Shown in pieces: positions 28,375-37,000 of a stretch of 64,000 nt of DNA (its first letter is position 1; each line of letters opens with the position of its first letter). A model generated the notes under the pieces. The model was given only the letters and a program-made list of their open reading frames with translations. It ran no database searches and had not been told where the DNA came from. Origin of the DNA: Candidatus Andeanibacterium colombiense. Its GTDB lineage: Bacteria > Pseudomonadota > Alphaproteobacteria > Sphingomonadales > Sphingomonadaceae. The translations under genes were made by a program, and so were the position numbers. The stretch spans positions 2,232,001 to 2,296,000 of the forward strand of contig CP119316.1 of NCBI GenBank assembly GCA_029202985.1, read 5' to 3'.

Positions 28375-29128
28375 CGCGGTCGAGGTCATTCGCGCGGCGG
28401 CGCTCGATGGAATCCCGCATGGCTTCCTCGGGCGCCGGGGCGGCGTCTCGACCGGGCTGGTTGCCGGGCTCAACGTCGGCTTCGGTGCCGGCGACGATCC
28501 GGCGGCGGTCGCGGAGAATCGCCGGCTCGCGGGCGATGCGGTGCTCCCCGGCTTGCCGCTGGTTGCGGTCCACCAGGTCCATTCCGCGATCTGCGTGACG
28601 GTCGACGAGCCGTGGGACGATTCCAACCGACCGACCGCCGACGCGCTGGTCACCGCGCGGCCGGGGACGGCGATCGGGATCGTCACGGCCGATTGCGCAC
28701 CGGTCCTGTTTGCCGAGGCCGGGGCGGGTGTGGTCGGCGCTGCCCACGCCGGCTGGCGCGGGGCGCATGGCGGCGTGGCCGAAGCGACGCTTGCCGCGAT
28801 GGAAGCGCTCGGTGCCCGGCGCGAGCGGATCGTGGCCGCGATCGGCCCGGCGATCGCACAGGCGAGCTACGAAGTGGCGGAAGATTTTCGCGCAAACTTC
28901 GCCCCCGCGGACGAATGCTTCTTCACGCCCGCCGCGCCGGGCCATTTCCAGTTCGATCTGGAAGCCTATGTCGCCGCACGGCTTAAGGGTGCGGGCGTCG
29001 GCAAAGTCGAAAAGCTCGGGCTCGACACCTACACTGACGACGCCCGCTTCTACTCCTTCAGGCGCGCGACTCACCTCGGCGAACCCAATTACGGGCGCCA
29101 GTTTTCGCTCATCGGACTGCCGCTCTGA
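28367..29128 (+). CDS. pgeF: Peptidoglycan editing factor PgeF (DUF152/laccase-like)
   Basis: 253 aa with a TTG start that overlaps the pepN stop by eight bases; no better start is seen. Motifs are GIPHGFLGRRGGVSTGL, VHQVHSAICV, IVTADCAPVLFA and GAAHAGWRGAHGGVAEAT, with the metal-binding His and Cys residues of the family. PgeF hydrolyses misincorporated residues in peptidoglycan precursors. Overlap with pepN implies cotranscription. Confidence 0.9.
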   Translation: MADAVEVIRAAALDGIPHGFLGRRGGVSTGLVAGLNVGFGAGDDPAAVAENRRLAGDAVLPGLPLVAVHQVHSAICVTVDEPWDDSNRPTADALVTARPGTAIGIVTADCAPVLFAEAGAGVVGAAHAGWRGAHGGVAEATLAAMEALGARRERIVAAIGPAIAQASYEVAEDFRANFAPADECFFTPAAPGHFQFDLEAYVAARLKGAGVGKVEKLGLDTYTDDARFYSFRRATHLGEPNYGRQFSLIGLPL

Positions 29129-29180
29129 CGGCATCTGCGAATCACTCGCAAAAGCGCCGAAAAAATGCGCCAAATGCCTG

Positions 29181-29209
29181 TTGGCATAGGCTTGCCTCTC
29201 GTCTATCAG
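29181..29209 (+). promoter_or_regulatory. Candidate promoter of the petABC operon
   Basis: TTGGCA, 17 bases, TATCAG in the 213-base gap between pgeF and petA. It leaves a leader of roughly 125 bases before the petA ATG. The rest of the gap shows no gene. Confidence 0.35.
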
Positions 29210-29341
29210 CCCGGCCAAGTCGGGCAGTGGCAGCGGGCATCAGACCCGCGTCGGTGCTTGCGAAGGGGCTTCCTGGACGCGCGACTATCATTCGTTTTCC
29301 ATGGGCCCGCCGTCCGGCGACCCACAGTCAAGGCAAGGTTG

Positions 29342-29917
29342 ATGGCAGATACGACTGGCACCGCAGATCCGGCTCATCTCGCCGGTTCGGAAGGTGAAGG
29401 CGTCCGGCGCCGGGACTTCATCAATATCGCGGCGGTCAGCGCCGCCGGCGTGGGCGGGATTACGCTGCTCTATCCGCTGATCAGCCAGATGGCGCCGTCG
29501 AAGGACGTGCTCGCCGAAAGCTCGACCGAGATCGACATCAGCAAGATCCTGCCGGGCCAGGCGATCAAGGCGATCTTCCGCAAGCAGCCGCTGTTCGTCC
29601 GCAACCTGACCCAGGTCGAGATTGCCGAGGCCAACAAGGTGGACGTTTCCACGCTGCGCGATCCGCAGACGCTCGATGAGCGGACCAAGCCCGGCAAGGA
29701 AAACTGGCTTATTACGATGGGTGTCTGCACCCATCTCGGCTGCGTTCCGCTCGGTGCGGGCGAAGGCGAGATCAAGGGCGAGTTCGGCGGTTATTTCTGC
29801 CCGTGCCATGGTTCGGTCTACGACACGGCCGCCCGCATCCGCAAAGGCCCGGCACCGAAGAACCTCGAAGTGCCCGTCTATGAATTCACCTCCGACACCG
29901 TCGTGAAGGTCGGCTGA
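29342..29917 (+). CDS. petA: Ubiquinol-cytochrome c reductase Rieske iron-sulfur subunit
   Basis: 191 aa. A twin-arginine signal anchor (RRRDFINIAAVSAAG) precedes a single membrane helix. The [2Fe-2S] cluster ligands are in VCTHLGCVPLG and CPCHGSVYD, with GPAPKNLEVPVYEF closing the fold. It carries electrons from ubiquinol to cytochrome c1 in complex III. First gene of petA-petB-petC. Confidence 0.98.
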   Translation: MADTTGTADPAHLAGSEGEGVRRRDFINIAAVSAAGVGGITLLYPLISQMAPSKDVLAESSTEIDISKILPGQAIKAIFRKQPLFVRNLTQVEIAEANKVDVSTLRDPQTLDERTKPGKENWLITMGVCTHLGCVPLGAGEGEIKGEFGGYFCPCHGSVYDTAARIRKGPAPKNLEVPVYEFTSDTVVKVG

Positions 29918-29934
29918 GGCGAAAGAGAGAAACC

Positions 29935-31215
29935 ATGAGCTTTCCCTGGGCTAACCACTACAATCCCACCAATCCGCTGATGAAGTGGGTGGACGAGAAG
30001 CTGCCGCTTCCGCGCCTCGTCTACAACGCGATCGGCGCCGGCTATCCGGTTCCGCGCAACCTCAACTATTTCTGGAACTTCGGCGTGCTCGCGGGCTTCT
30101 GCCTCGCGCTGCAGATCGTCACCGGCGTGGTGCTGGCGATGCATTACGCGCCGAACTCCACTGTCGCGTTCGGTTCGACCGAGCACATCATGCGCGACGT
30201 AAACTGGGGCTGGATGCTGCGTTACGCGCATGCCAACGGCGCCAGCGCGTTCTTCGCGGTGATCTACGTCCACATCTTCCGCGGCTTCTTCTACGGTTCG
30301 TACAAGGCCCCGCGCGAGATGGTGTGGCTGCTCGGCGTGGTGATCTTCCTGCTGATGATGGCGACAGGCTTCATGGGCTATGTGCTTCCCTGGGGGCAGA
30401 TGAGTTTCTGGGGGGCGAAGGTCATCACCGGCCTGTTCGGCGCGATACCGATTGTCGGCGAAGGCCTGCAGCACTGGCTGCTCGGCGGCTTCGCGCCTGA
30501 CGATGCCGCGCTCAACCGCTTCTTCTCGCTGCACTTCCTGCTGCCTTTCGTGATCGCCGGCGTGGTGATCCTGCACATCTGGGCGCTGCACATCCCGGGT
30601 TCGTCGAACCCGACGGGCGTCGAAGTGAAGAGCGAAAGCGACACCGTGCCGTTCCACCCGTATTACACGGCGAAGGATGGCTGGGGCCTCGGCCTGTTCA
30701 TGATCGTTTACTGCACGGTCGTGTTCTTCATGCCGAACCAGTTCGGCCACCCGGACAATTACATCCCGGCGAACCCGCTCTCGACCCCGGCGCACATCGT
30801 GCCCGAATGGTATTTCTGGCCGTTCTACGCGATCCTGCGCGCCTTCACCGCGGACATCTTCTTCATCCCCGCCAAGCTGATGGGCGTGATGGCGATGTTC
30901 GGCGCGATCCTGGTGTGGTTCTTCCTCCCCTGGCTCGACAATTCGCCGGTCCGCTCGGGCCATTATCGCCCGATGTTCAAGTGGTTCTTCTGGATCCTCG
31001 TGGCGGACATGGGTGTGCTGTTCTATTGCGGCGGCGCCCCTGCGGCCGAGCCCTATGTGATGATCAGCCAGATCGCGACCGCCTATTACTTCCTCCACTT
31101 CCTCGTGTTCCTGCCGCTGATCGCGGCGATGGAACGGCCCAAGCCGCTGCCCTTCTCGATCACCGAAGCGGTGCTCGGTGCGGACGACGCGGCGAAGCTG
31201 GCGGCGAAGAGCTGA
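29935..31215 (+). CDS. petB: Cytochrome b of the bc1 complex
   Basis: 426 aa with eight or more membrane helices. It has the heme-binding His pairs in RYAHANGASAFF and VIYVHIFRGFFYG, the Qo-site PEWYFWPFYAILRA, and GATVITGLFGAIP-like GAKVITGLFGAIPIVG. It binds two hemes b and forms the Qo and Qi sites of complex III. It lies 17 bases after petA and 23 before petC. Confidence 0.98.
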   Translation: MSFPWANHYNPTNPLMKWVDEKLPLPRLVYNAIGAGYPVPRNLNYFWNFGVLAGFCLALQIVTGVVLAMHYAPNSTVAFGSTEHIMRDVNWGWMLRYAHANGASAFFAVIYVHIFRGFFYGSYKAPREMVWLLGVVIFLLMMATGFMGYVLPWGQMSFWGAKVITGLFGAIPIVGEGLQHWLLGGFAPDDAALNRFFSLHFLLPFVIAGVVILHIWALHIPGSSNPTGVEVKSESDTVPFHPYYTAKDGWGLGLFMIVYCTVVFFMPNQFGHPDNYIPANPLSTPAHIVPEWYFWPFYAILRAFTADIFFIPAKLMGVMAMFGAILVWFFLPWLDNSPVRSGHYRPMFKWFFWILVADMGVLFYCGGAPAAEPYVMISQIATAYYFLHFLVFLPLIAAMERPKPLPFSITEAVLGADDAAKLAAKS

Positions 31216-31238
31216 AGAGCGAAGAGAGGGAAACGAAC

Positions 31239-32075
31239 ATGATGTACCGCCTCATCGCCCCCGTGATCGGCCTGTTCTTCGCCCTGTCGGTCCTGTGGGC
31301 CTTCGGAAACGGCGCGGTAAGCGCGATCACCGAGCCTGCACAGCCGACCGCCGAGAGCGTCTTCCACAAGCATCCCAAGGAACTGTCGCTGCAGAGCGAC
31401 GGCTGGGCCGGCACTTTCGACCGGGCCCAGGTCCAGCGCGGCTATCAGGTCTACAAGGAAGTCTGCAAGGCGTGCCACTCGCTGAAGTATGTCGCATTCC
31501 GTGACCTTCAGCAGCTCGGCTACAGCGAAGCCCAGGTGAAGGCGGAAGCCGCGAGCTGGCAGGTGCCGGGGATCGACCCGAACACCGGTGAGGCGAACAT
31601 GCGCCCGGGCCTGCCGACCGACTATTTCCCGTCGCCCTTCGCCAACGACACGGCGGCGCGCGCGGCCAACAACAATGCGGTCCCGCCCGATCTCTCGCTG
31701 ATGACCAAAGCCCGGCACGACGGCCCGGCCTACGTCTATTCGCTGCTGACCGGGTACCAGAACCAGCCGGCGGAGCTGCTCAAGCAGTTCCCCGACTCCA
31801 AGACCCCGTCCGGGCTGCACTACAATCCGTACTTCGCGAATCTCAACCTCGCGATGCCGCCGCCGCTGGCGAACGGCACGGTGAGTTTCGCCGATGGTAC
31901 GCCGAACACGCTGGATGCCGAAGCCAAGGACGTCGCGGCATTCCTCGTGTGGACCGCGGAGCCGAACCTCGAGAAGCGGCACCAGACCGGCTTCTGGTTC
32001 ATCGGCTTCCTGATCTTCGCGACGGTGCTCGGCTTCCTTGCGTATCGCAACGTCTGGGCCGGCACGAAGCACTGA
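31239..32075 (+). CDS. petC: Cytochrome c1
   Basis: 278 aa with two adjacent ATG codons at the start. An N-terminal hydrophobic signal precedes the heme c motif CKACHS (about residue 82). The axial Met region is NLAMPPPL. A C-terminal membrane anchor (GFWFIGFLIFATVLGFLAY) ends the protein. It passes electrons from the Rieske protein to soluble cytochrome c. The operon ends with a strong terminator. Confidence 0.98.
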   Translation: MMYRLIAPVIGLFFALSVLWAFGNGAVSAITEPAQPTAESVFHKHPKELSLQSDGWAGTFDRAQVQRGYQVYKEVCKACHSLKYVAFRDLQQLGYSEAQVKAEAASWQVPGIDPNTGEANMRPGLPTDYFPSPFANDTAARAANNNAVPPDLSLMTKARHDGPAYVYSLLTGYQNQPAELLKQFPDSKTPSGLHYNPYFANLNLAMPPPLANGTVSFADGTPNTLDAEAKDVAAFLVWTAEPNLEKRHQTGFWFIGFLIFATVLGFLAYRNVWAGTKH

Positions 32076-32097
32076 GGCTTCCGGCATAAGTTCAAGG

Positions 32098-32133
32098 CGC
32101 CCCTCCGTCGATCCGACGCGAGGGGCGTTTTGT
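32098..32133 (+). terminator. Intrinsic terminator of petABC
   Basis: The outer stem CGCCCCTC/GAGGGGCG and inner stem CGTCG/CGACG (loop ATC, one bulged C) are followed by TTTTGTTT. The position 22 bases after petC and before the apt RBS supports its role. Confidence 0.9.
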
Positions 32134-32146
32134 TTGGAGGGACCCG

Positions 32147-32683
32147 ATGACTGCAGACGATCTAAAGGCGCTGATTCGTACGGTGCCGGATTTCCCGAAG
32201 CAGGGGATCATGTTCCGCGACATCACCACCCTGCTGGCGGACGGCAAGGGCCTGACCGCCGCGGTCGAGATGATCGCCGGACGGGCGAACGCGGTTGGGG
32301 CGGGCGCGATCGCCGGGCTCGAGGCGCGCGGGTTCATCTTCGGCGCCGCGGTCTCCTCGCTGCTGATGCTGGGCTTCGTTCCTGTGCGCAAGGCGGGCAA
32401 GATCCCGGTCGCGACGATCGGGATCGACTATGCGCTCGAATACGGCAGCGCGCGGCTCGAGATCGACCCGACGCTGATCCAGCCGGGGGAACGCGTGATC
32501 ATCGTCGACGATCTGATCGCGACCGGCGGCACCGCCCTCGCCGCCGCGACCTTGCTGCGCCGGGCGGGCGCGGTGGTGGACCGGGCGCTGTTCGTGATTG
32601 ACCTGCCCGATCTCGGCGGCGCGAAGCTGCTCGAAGCCAACGGGATCGCGGTGGAATCGCTGATGGAGTTCGAAGGCGATTGA
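32147..32683 (+). CDS. apt: Adenine phosphoribosyltransferase
   Basis: 178 aa. VPDFPKQGIMFRDITTLLADG and AGLEARGFIFGAAV are family landmarks, and the PRPP site is VIIVDDLIATGGTALAAA. It salvages adenine to AMP with PRPP. GGAGG lies 8 bases before the ATG. It is preceded by the petC terminator and followed by tRNA-Gly. Confidence 0.97.
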   Translation: MTADDLKALIRTVPDFPKQGIMFRDITTLLADGKGLTAAVEMIAGRANAVGAGAIAGLEARGFIFGAAVSSLLMLGFVPVRKAGKIPVATIGIDYALEYGSARLEIDPTLIQPGERVIIVDDLIATGGTALAAATLLRRAGAVVDRALFVIDLPDLGGAKLLEANGIAVESLMEFEGD

Positions 32684-32719
32684 CGCGGGGCGCCTGCCGA
32701 TGGCAGGGCAACCAGCGCT

Positions 32720-32793
32720 GCGGGTATAGCATAGTGGTAATGCACTAGCCTTCCAAGCTAGCTAGGCGGGTTCGATTCCCGCTACCCGCTCCA
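32720..32793 (+). tRNA. tRNA-Gly (anticodon TCC)
   Basis: 74 bases with encoded CCA. The acceptor stem GCGGGTA pairs with TACCCGC, the anticodon stem CTAGC/GCTAG encloses CTTCCAA (anticodon TCC), and the T-arm GCGGG/CCCGC has loop TTCGATT. The last 32 bases overlap, in antisense, the 3' end of an MFS transporter gene. Confidence 0.96.
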
Positions 32794-34006
32794 GCTTTCG
32801 CAGCAGATAGAGAATGGCGACCGCGGCGGCGGCAAAGCCGGATGCGGCGGCGATGCCCAGGGCCCAGCGCGGGCCGTAATGATCGGCGACCCAGCCGACG
32901 ATCGGGGAGCCGATCGGGGTGCAGCCGAGCGCGATGCCCAGCCGGATCGCCATCACCCGCCCGCGCATCGCCGGCTCGGTCGACAATTGCATCACAGTAT
33001 TGGTCGAATTTGTGAAGGTCAGCGCGGCGCTGCCGGTCACTACCAGCGCGGCGGCGAAGGTCCAGTAACCGGGCGCGATCGCGGCGAGTGTGCAGCCGAT
33101 GCCGAAAAGCCCGGCGCCCACCACCAGCGGACGGAACCCGAAGCGCCGCCGCCCGACCGCGATCAGCGCGCCGCCAAGCGTCCCGACCGCCATCATCGAC
33201 GAGAGCAGCCCGAAACCGCGCGCGTCGGCGTGGAGCACCTGCACCGCCATCGCGGAAATGAAGATCGGGAAATTGAGCCCGAAGGTGCCGATCAGGAACA
33301 GCATCACCAGAATGGTCCGCAGATCGTGCCGCGCCCAGACATAACGGAAGCCTTCGAGGAAACTGCCCCTTGTCCGCGCCGCGCGGGCGACGGGGTACAA
33401 CTCGTTCGTGCGCAGCAATGCGAGCGAGAGCAGCACCGCGATGAAGGACAGCCCGTTCGCGATGAAGGCCCAGCCGGTCCCGATCGCGGCGATAGACAGC
33501 CCGGCCACCGCCGGCCCAACCATCCTGGCGCCGTTGAACGAGGTCGAATTGATCGCCACCGCATTGGGCAGATCGCCGTCGCCGACCAGCGCCGCGACGA
33601 AGGTCTGGCGCACCGGCGCGTCGAACGCCGCCGCGGTTCCGGACAGGAACGCGAAAACGTAGACGTGCCACAATTGCACCGCCCCGGTCACCGTCAGTGC
33701 CCCGAGCAGCAGCGCGAGCACGCCCATGCTCGCCTGCGTCGCCATCAGCAGCTTGCGCTGATCGAAGTGATCCGCCGCGAAGCCGGTCCACGGCAGGAAC
33801 AGCAATTGCGGCCCGAATTGCAGCGCCATCACCACGCCGACGGCAGACGCGCTGTGATGGGTTAGCTGGGTCAGCACCAGCCAGTCCTGCGCGACCCGCT
33901 GCATCCAGGTGCCGACGTTCGAGACCAGCGCGCCGCCCGCCCACAGGCGGTAATTGCGGCTCTTCAGCGACCGGAAGTAATTGGAAACGAGCAGGTTCAC
34001 AGGCAT
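32762..34006 (-). CDS. MFS transporter (MFS_3 / enterobactin-exporter-like)
   Basis: 414 aa from the ATG at 34006; upstream in-frame codons would overlap the isochorismatase gene. It begins FRSLKSRNYRLWAGGALVSNVGTWMQR, split by the first helix, then GFAADHFDQRKLL, the MFS loop 2-3 motif. Twelve helices are expected. The reading frame has no stop before the tRNA-Gly gene and ends at TAG (32762-32764) on the opposite strand of the tRNA, giving the tail RVAGIEPA. Last gene of the marR-isochorismatase-MFS operon; substrate unknown. Confidence 0.88.
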   Translation of the reverse strand: MPVNLLVSNYFRSLKSRNYRLWAGGALVSNVGTWMQRVAQDWLVLTQLTHHSASAVGVVMALQFGPQLLFLPWTGFAADHFDQRKLLMATQASMGVLALLLGALTVTGAVQLWHVYVFAFLSGTAAAFDAPVRQTFVAALVGDGDLPNAVAINSTSFNGARMVGPAVAGLSIAAIGTGWAFIANGLSFIAVLLSLALLRTNELYPVARAARTRGSFLEGFRYVWARHDLRTILVMLFLIGTFGLNFPIFISAMAVQVLHADARGFGLLSSMMAVGTLGGALIAVGRRRFGFRPLVVGAGLFGIGCTLAAIAPGYWTFAAALVVTGSAALTFTNSTNTVMQLSTEPAMRGRVMAIRLGIALGCTPIGSPIVGWVADHYGPRWALGIAAASGFAAAAVAILYLLRKLERVAGIEPA

Positions 34007-34019
34007 TTGCGCAAGGCCA

Positions 34020-34583
34020 TCAGCCGTCCCGTTTTCCAAGCAGCGCGATGATCTCGTCGGTGGTGCCGGTTTCGCCAAGGCGCGGAAACACGTGGCCGAT
34101 GCTGTGGTGGTGGGCCTCGTCGCTGAGATCGGCGACCGCGTCGATCGCGACGGTCACATTGTAGCCCGACTCATAGGCCTGGCGCGCGGTCGATTCGACG
34201 CCGGCCGAGGTGGATACGCCGGTTACCACCACCTGCGTCACGCCGAGCGCAGTAAGCCGCGTGCCGAGGTCGGTGCTCGCGAATACGCCCCACGTGCGCT
34301 TGGTCACCCGGATGTCGCCGGGCTGCGCGCCGAGTTCTTCGAGCAGTTCGACGAATTCGGGCGGGAAGTTGCCGGCCCTCCGCTCGGCCTCGATCCGTCC
34401 CGGCGCGAGGGCATCGACATTGACCAGCACCACCGGCAGGCCCCGGGCGCGGAAGGCTTCGGCGAGCGCGCGGCTGCGCTCTACCAGCGCGGCAAGGATC
34501 GCGGGCGCGACCATCGCGCCGATCCCCTTCTGGAGATCGATCACGATCAGGGCGCTGACCGGGTCGAGCCTGGTCACGGCCAT
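34020..34583 (-). CDS. Isochorismatase-family hydrolase lacking the nucleophilic Cys
   Basis: 187 aa. The family Asp is in ALIVIDLQKGIG and the Lys in VTKRTWGVFAST. The segment that carries Cys in cysteine hydrolases of this superfamily reads VTGVSTSAGVESTARQAYESGY, with no Cys (the two halves flank the Ser-Thr-Ser). True isochorismatases such as EntB and PhzD also lack it, so a vinyl-ether hydrolase type reaction is possible. It sits between marR and the MFS gene, and a MarR-controlled detoxification or export unit is likely. Confidence 0.85.
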   Translation of the reverse strand: MAVTRLDPVSALIVIDLQKGIGAMVAPAILAALVERSRALAEAFRARGLPVVLVNVDALAPGRIEAERRAGNFPPEFVELLEELGAQPGDIRVTKRTWGVFASTDLGTRLTALGVTQVVVTGVSTSAGVESTARQAYESGYNVTVAIDAVADLSDEAHHHSIGHVFPRLGETGTTDEIIALLGKRDG

Positions 34584-34611
34584 TGCAGGCTCCTAACAGT
34601 TGTTCGGGAAC

Positions 34612-35061
34612 TCATTTCGCTGCGCGTTCGACGAGGCGCGACAGCAGCGGGAGCGTCGCCGCGATCTGGGCACGCTCGGCGGGAGAGAGCATCTGCTCGA
34701 GGGTGCTGGTGAGCCAATCGTCCCGCAGTGCGCGGGCTTCGAAGAGCCAATCGCGGCATCGCTCCGTTAGCGACAGCAGCGTCTGCCGCCCGTCGGCCGG
34801 ATCGGGTGCGCCGTGTACCAGACCTGCGGCGTTCAGCGCGGCGACCACGGTGCCCATCGATTGCGGCCGGATACCCGCCGCCCGCGCCAGGCTGGAGGTG
34901 GTGGAGGGCCCGTCGGCATCGAGGCGCAGGATCGCATCCATCTGCGACGGCGTAAGGTCGCCGAAATCGGCCTGTTCGCGCAGTCGCCGACGCAGCGCGC
35001 GGACGAATGCCCGCAGGCCCTGCGCCAGTTCTGTCGTGGAAACCGGTTCGGTCGAACTCAT
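34612..35061 (-). CDS. MarR-family transcriptional regulator
   Basis: 149 aa. Winged-helix core FGDLTPSQMDAILRLDADG, STTSSLARAAGIRPQSMGTVVAALNAAGLVHGAPDPADGRQTLLSLTERG-type wing (here DPADGRQTLLSLTERC), split as usual. MarR dimers repress neighbouring genes until a ligand binds. It is first in a minus-strand unit with the isochorismatase and MFS genes and probably controls it. The 204 bases upstream to the next gene would hold its operator, but no clear palindrome was seen. Confidence 0.9.
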   Translation of the reverse strand: MSSTEPVSTTELAQGLRAFVRALRRRLREQADFGDLTPSQMDAILRLDADGPSTTSSLARAAGIRPQSMGTVVAALNAAGLVHGAPDPADGRQTLLSLTERCRDWLFEARALRDDWLTSTLEQMLSPAERAQIAATLPLLSRLVERAAK

Positions 35062-35265
35062 CAGATGCCGATAAAACTATGAAGGTAATCTGTAAAGTTA
35101 AACTTCGCAAATTCGCCTCCTCGCAGTTTCGGTCGGCGGGCCGGGCCAGCGCCGGCGCATGCTTGTCCACGATGTGGGTTCCGCTCCAGGCCTTCCCCGG
35201 TTGACGCGGTGCGGCATCGCTCTAACCTCGCATCCGAACCACTCCCTCGTTCCAAGGCTTCCCGG

Positions 35266-36633
35266 ATGATAAGGCTCCCGCTGTTCGATTCCGCGCGCCG
35301 GCACGCCGCCATCGCCGCTGTGCTGCTCATCCTCGCGTTGGCGCTCGGGGGCGGCGGGTCACCGAGCCCGGATAGCGAATTGGCGATCGAGCTGCTGGCC
35401 GGGGTCGCGGCGCTCGCGTGGCTGTGGCAGCGCGGGGCGATCCGCGTGCCGACCGACGGCAAACTATGGCTGGTCGCGGCTGCGGTGGTGCTGCTGCCGC
35501 TCATCCAGCTGATCCCGTTGCCTCCCTCCATCTGGCATGCCTTGCCCGGGCGCGCGACCGAAGTTGCGGCGCTGCGGCTGGTCGGTGCCGAAAACAGCTG
35601 GCAGCCGCTCACGACTTCGCTCCCGCGTACGCTGGCAAGCCTGCTCGCGGTGATGCCGCCGGTGATCCTGCTGCTGATGACAGGCGCACTGCGGCCGTCC
35701 GAACGGCGCTGGCTTGTCGCCGCGACGGTCGCGATGGTGCTGCTCTCGGCGCTGATCGGCGCGATGCAGCTTGGCGGCGGGGAATCCGGCCCGCGGTTCT
35801 ACGACCAGAGCCCCCCGAGCCTGGTGCTCGGTTTCCAGGCTAACCGCAATTCGACCGCCGATGTCATGCTGATCGGCCTGCTCGCGCTCGCGGCATTTTG
35901 GGCCGGCCGCGACCGGACGCCCAAGCGCCCTCCTTCGCTGGCGGCGAACGCCGGGCTGGCCGGTGCCGCTGCGGCGCTGATCGCGCTCGCCTGCATCCTC
36001 ACCTCATCGCGCGCCGGCCTGCTGTTGCTGCTCCCCACGCTGGCGGCGGCCTGGGCGCTGGTCGCGGACACCGAGCAGAGACCCTGGCAGCGGTTCCTGC
36101 CCGCAATCGCCGCGGCGGGCTTCGTCATGGCGATCGGCGCGCTGCTGCTGGGGCACAATCCTGCGATCGAACGGGTCGCGGCCCGCTTCAGCATGACCGA
36201 TCCGCCGCGCGAATTGCTGTGGGACCGGACGGTTTACGCGATCGGGCAATATTGGCCGGTCGGATCGGGCATGGGGACCTTCGTCCCATCATACCTTGCC
36301 TTCGAGCCGCTGGAGGACCTCGACCCTAGCGTGCCGAATCGCGCGCATAACGATTTCCTCGAGTTGACACTGGAAGCCGGCGTGCTTGGCCTCGCGCTGC
36401 TGGCGCTCACGGCGGCACTCGTCGGATGGATGGCATATCGGGCCTGGCGCGATCGCCCGGAGGACCGCGGGCAGGTGGGCTTCGGGTTTGCCGCGCTCGG
36501 GATCATCGCGCTGCACTCGCTGGCGGACTATCCGATGCGCTCGATCTCGCTCGCCAGCCTCGCGGCGGTCGCGGCGGGAATGCTGGCGGCCCCGCCGCGG
36601 CCCAGGCGCGAGCAGGACCACGTCAAGGCTTGA
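35266..36633 (+). CDS. O-antigen ligase / polymerase-like membrane protein
   Basis: 455 aa from the ATG at 35266; a GTG at 35209 is an alternative. It has many hydrophobic helices and the Wzy_C-type core: a central ACILTSSRAGLLLLLPTLAA and the loop YWPVGSGMGTFVPSYLAFEP, then PNRAHNDFLELTLEAGVLGL with the conserved His-Asn. Such proteins join or polymerise surface glycans in the inner membrane. No sugar-transferase cluster is nearby. The tail overlaps the NTF2-like gene by 11 bases. Confidence 0.85.
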   Translation: MIRLPLFDSARRHAAIAAVLLILALALGGGGSPSPDSELAIELLAGVAALAWLWQRGAIRVPTDGKLWLVAAAVVLLPLIQLIPLPPSIWHALPGRATEVAALRLVGAENSWQPLTTSLPRTLASLLAVMPPVILLLMTGALRPSERRWLVAATVAMVLLSALIGAMQLGGGESGPRFYDQSPPSLVLGFQANRNSTADVMLIGLLALAAFWAGRDRTPKRPPSLAANAGLAGAAAALIALACILTSSRAGLLLLLPTLAAAWALVADTEQRPWQRFLPAIAAAGFVMAIGALLLGHNPAIERVAARFSMTDPPRELLWDRTVYAIGQYWPVGSGMGTFVPSYLAFEPLEDLDPSVPNRAHNDFLELTLEAGVLGLALLALTAALVGWMAYRAWRDRPEDRGQVGFGFAALGIIALHSLADYPMRSISLASLAAVAAGMLAAPPRPRREQDHVKA

Positions 36634-37000
36634 AGCGCGCGCCCCGAATATGGCTGAAACGGTCGTGTTCGACTTCGTAGAGCGCGATCGTCTCGACCGT
36701 GCGGCTATCGCCGGCACGGGTCGGCCAGATCTCGAACTCGGGCCAGTCCTTGAAGGTTTCGAAGGTGGTGCGGCAATGCATCGCGATACGGGTGGGGGTG
36801 ACCATCACGTCGAGTGGGGTGACGACCTCCGCGATATGGGCCTTCACTTCGCGGTAGAAGGACAGGATGTTCTCGCGCCCGACGATCCGCTTCATTGCGC
36901 CGAGTTCGAACACCACGTCCTCCGCGTAGAAATGGCCGAAGCCGTCGAAGTCGTTCGCGTTGAACGCTGCTATATAGCTGCGGAAATCCGCTTCGGTCAT
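36623..37000 (-). CDS. NTF2-like / SnoaL-like protein
   Basis: 125 aa. YIAAFNANDFDGFGHFYAEDVVFELGAM, IVGRENILSFYREVKAHIAE and IALYEVEHDRFSHIRGARF follow the cone-shaped NTF2 fold pattern. The family includes small-molecule isomerases and binding proteins; no function is deduced. The start overlaps the panC stop by four bases. It converges on the O-antigen ligase-like gene with an 11-base overlap. Confidence 0.8.
   Translation of the reverse strand: MTEADFRSYIAAFNANDFDGFGHFYAEDVVFELGAMKRIVGRENILSFYREVKAHIAEVVTPLDVMVTPTRIAMHCRTTFETFKDWPEFEIWPTRAGDSRTVETIALYEVEHDRFSHIRGARFKP

Noticed and set aside
29128..29341. Riboswitch or small RNA upstream of petA
   Set aside because: No conserved riboswitch pattern was recognised; only a promoter-like sequence is supported.
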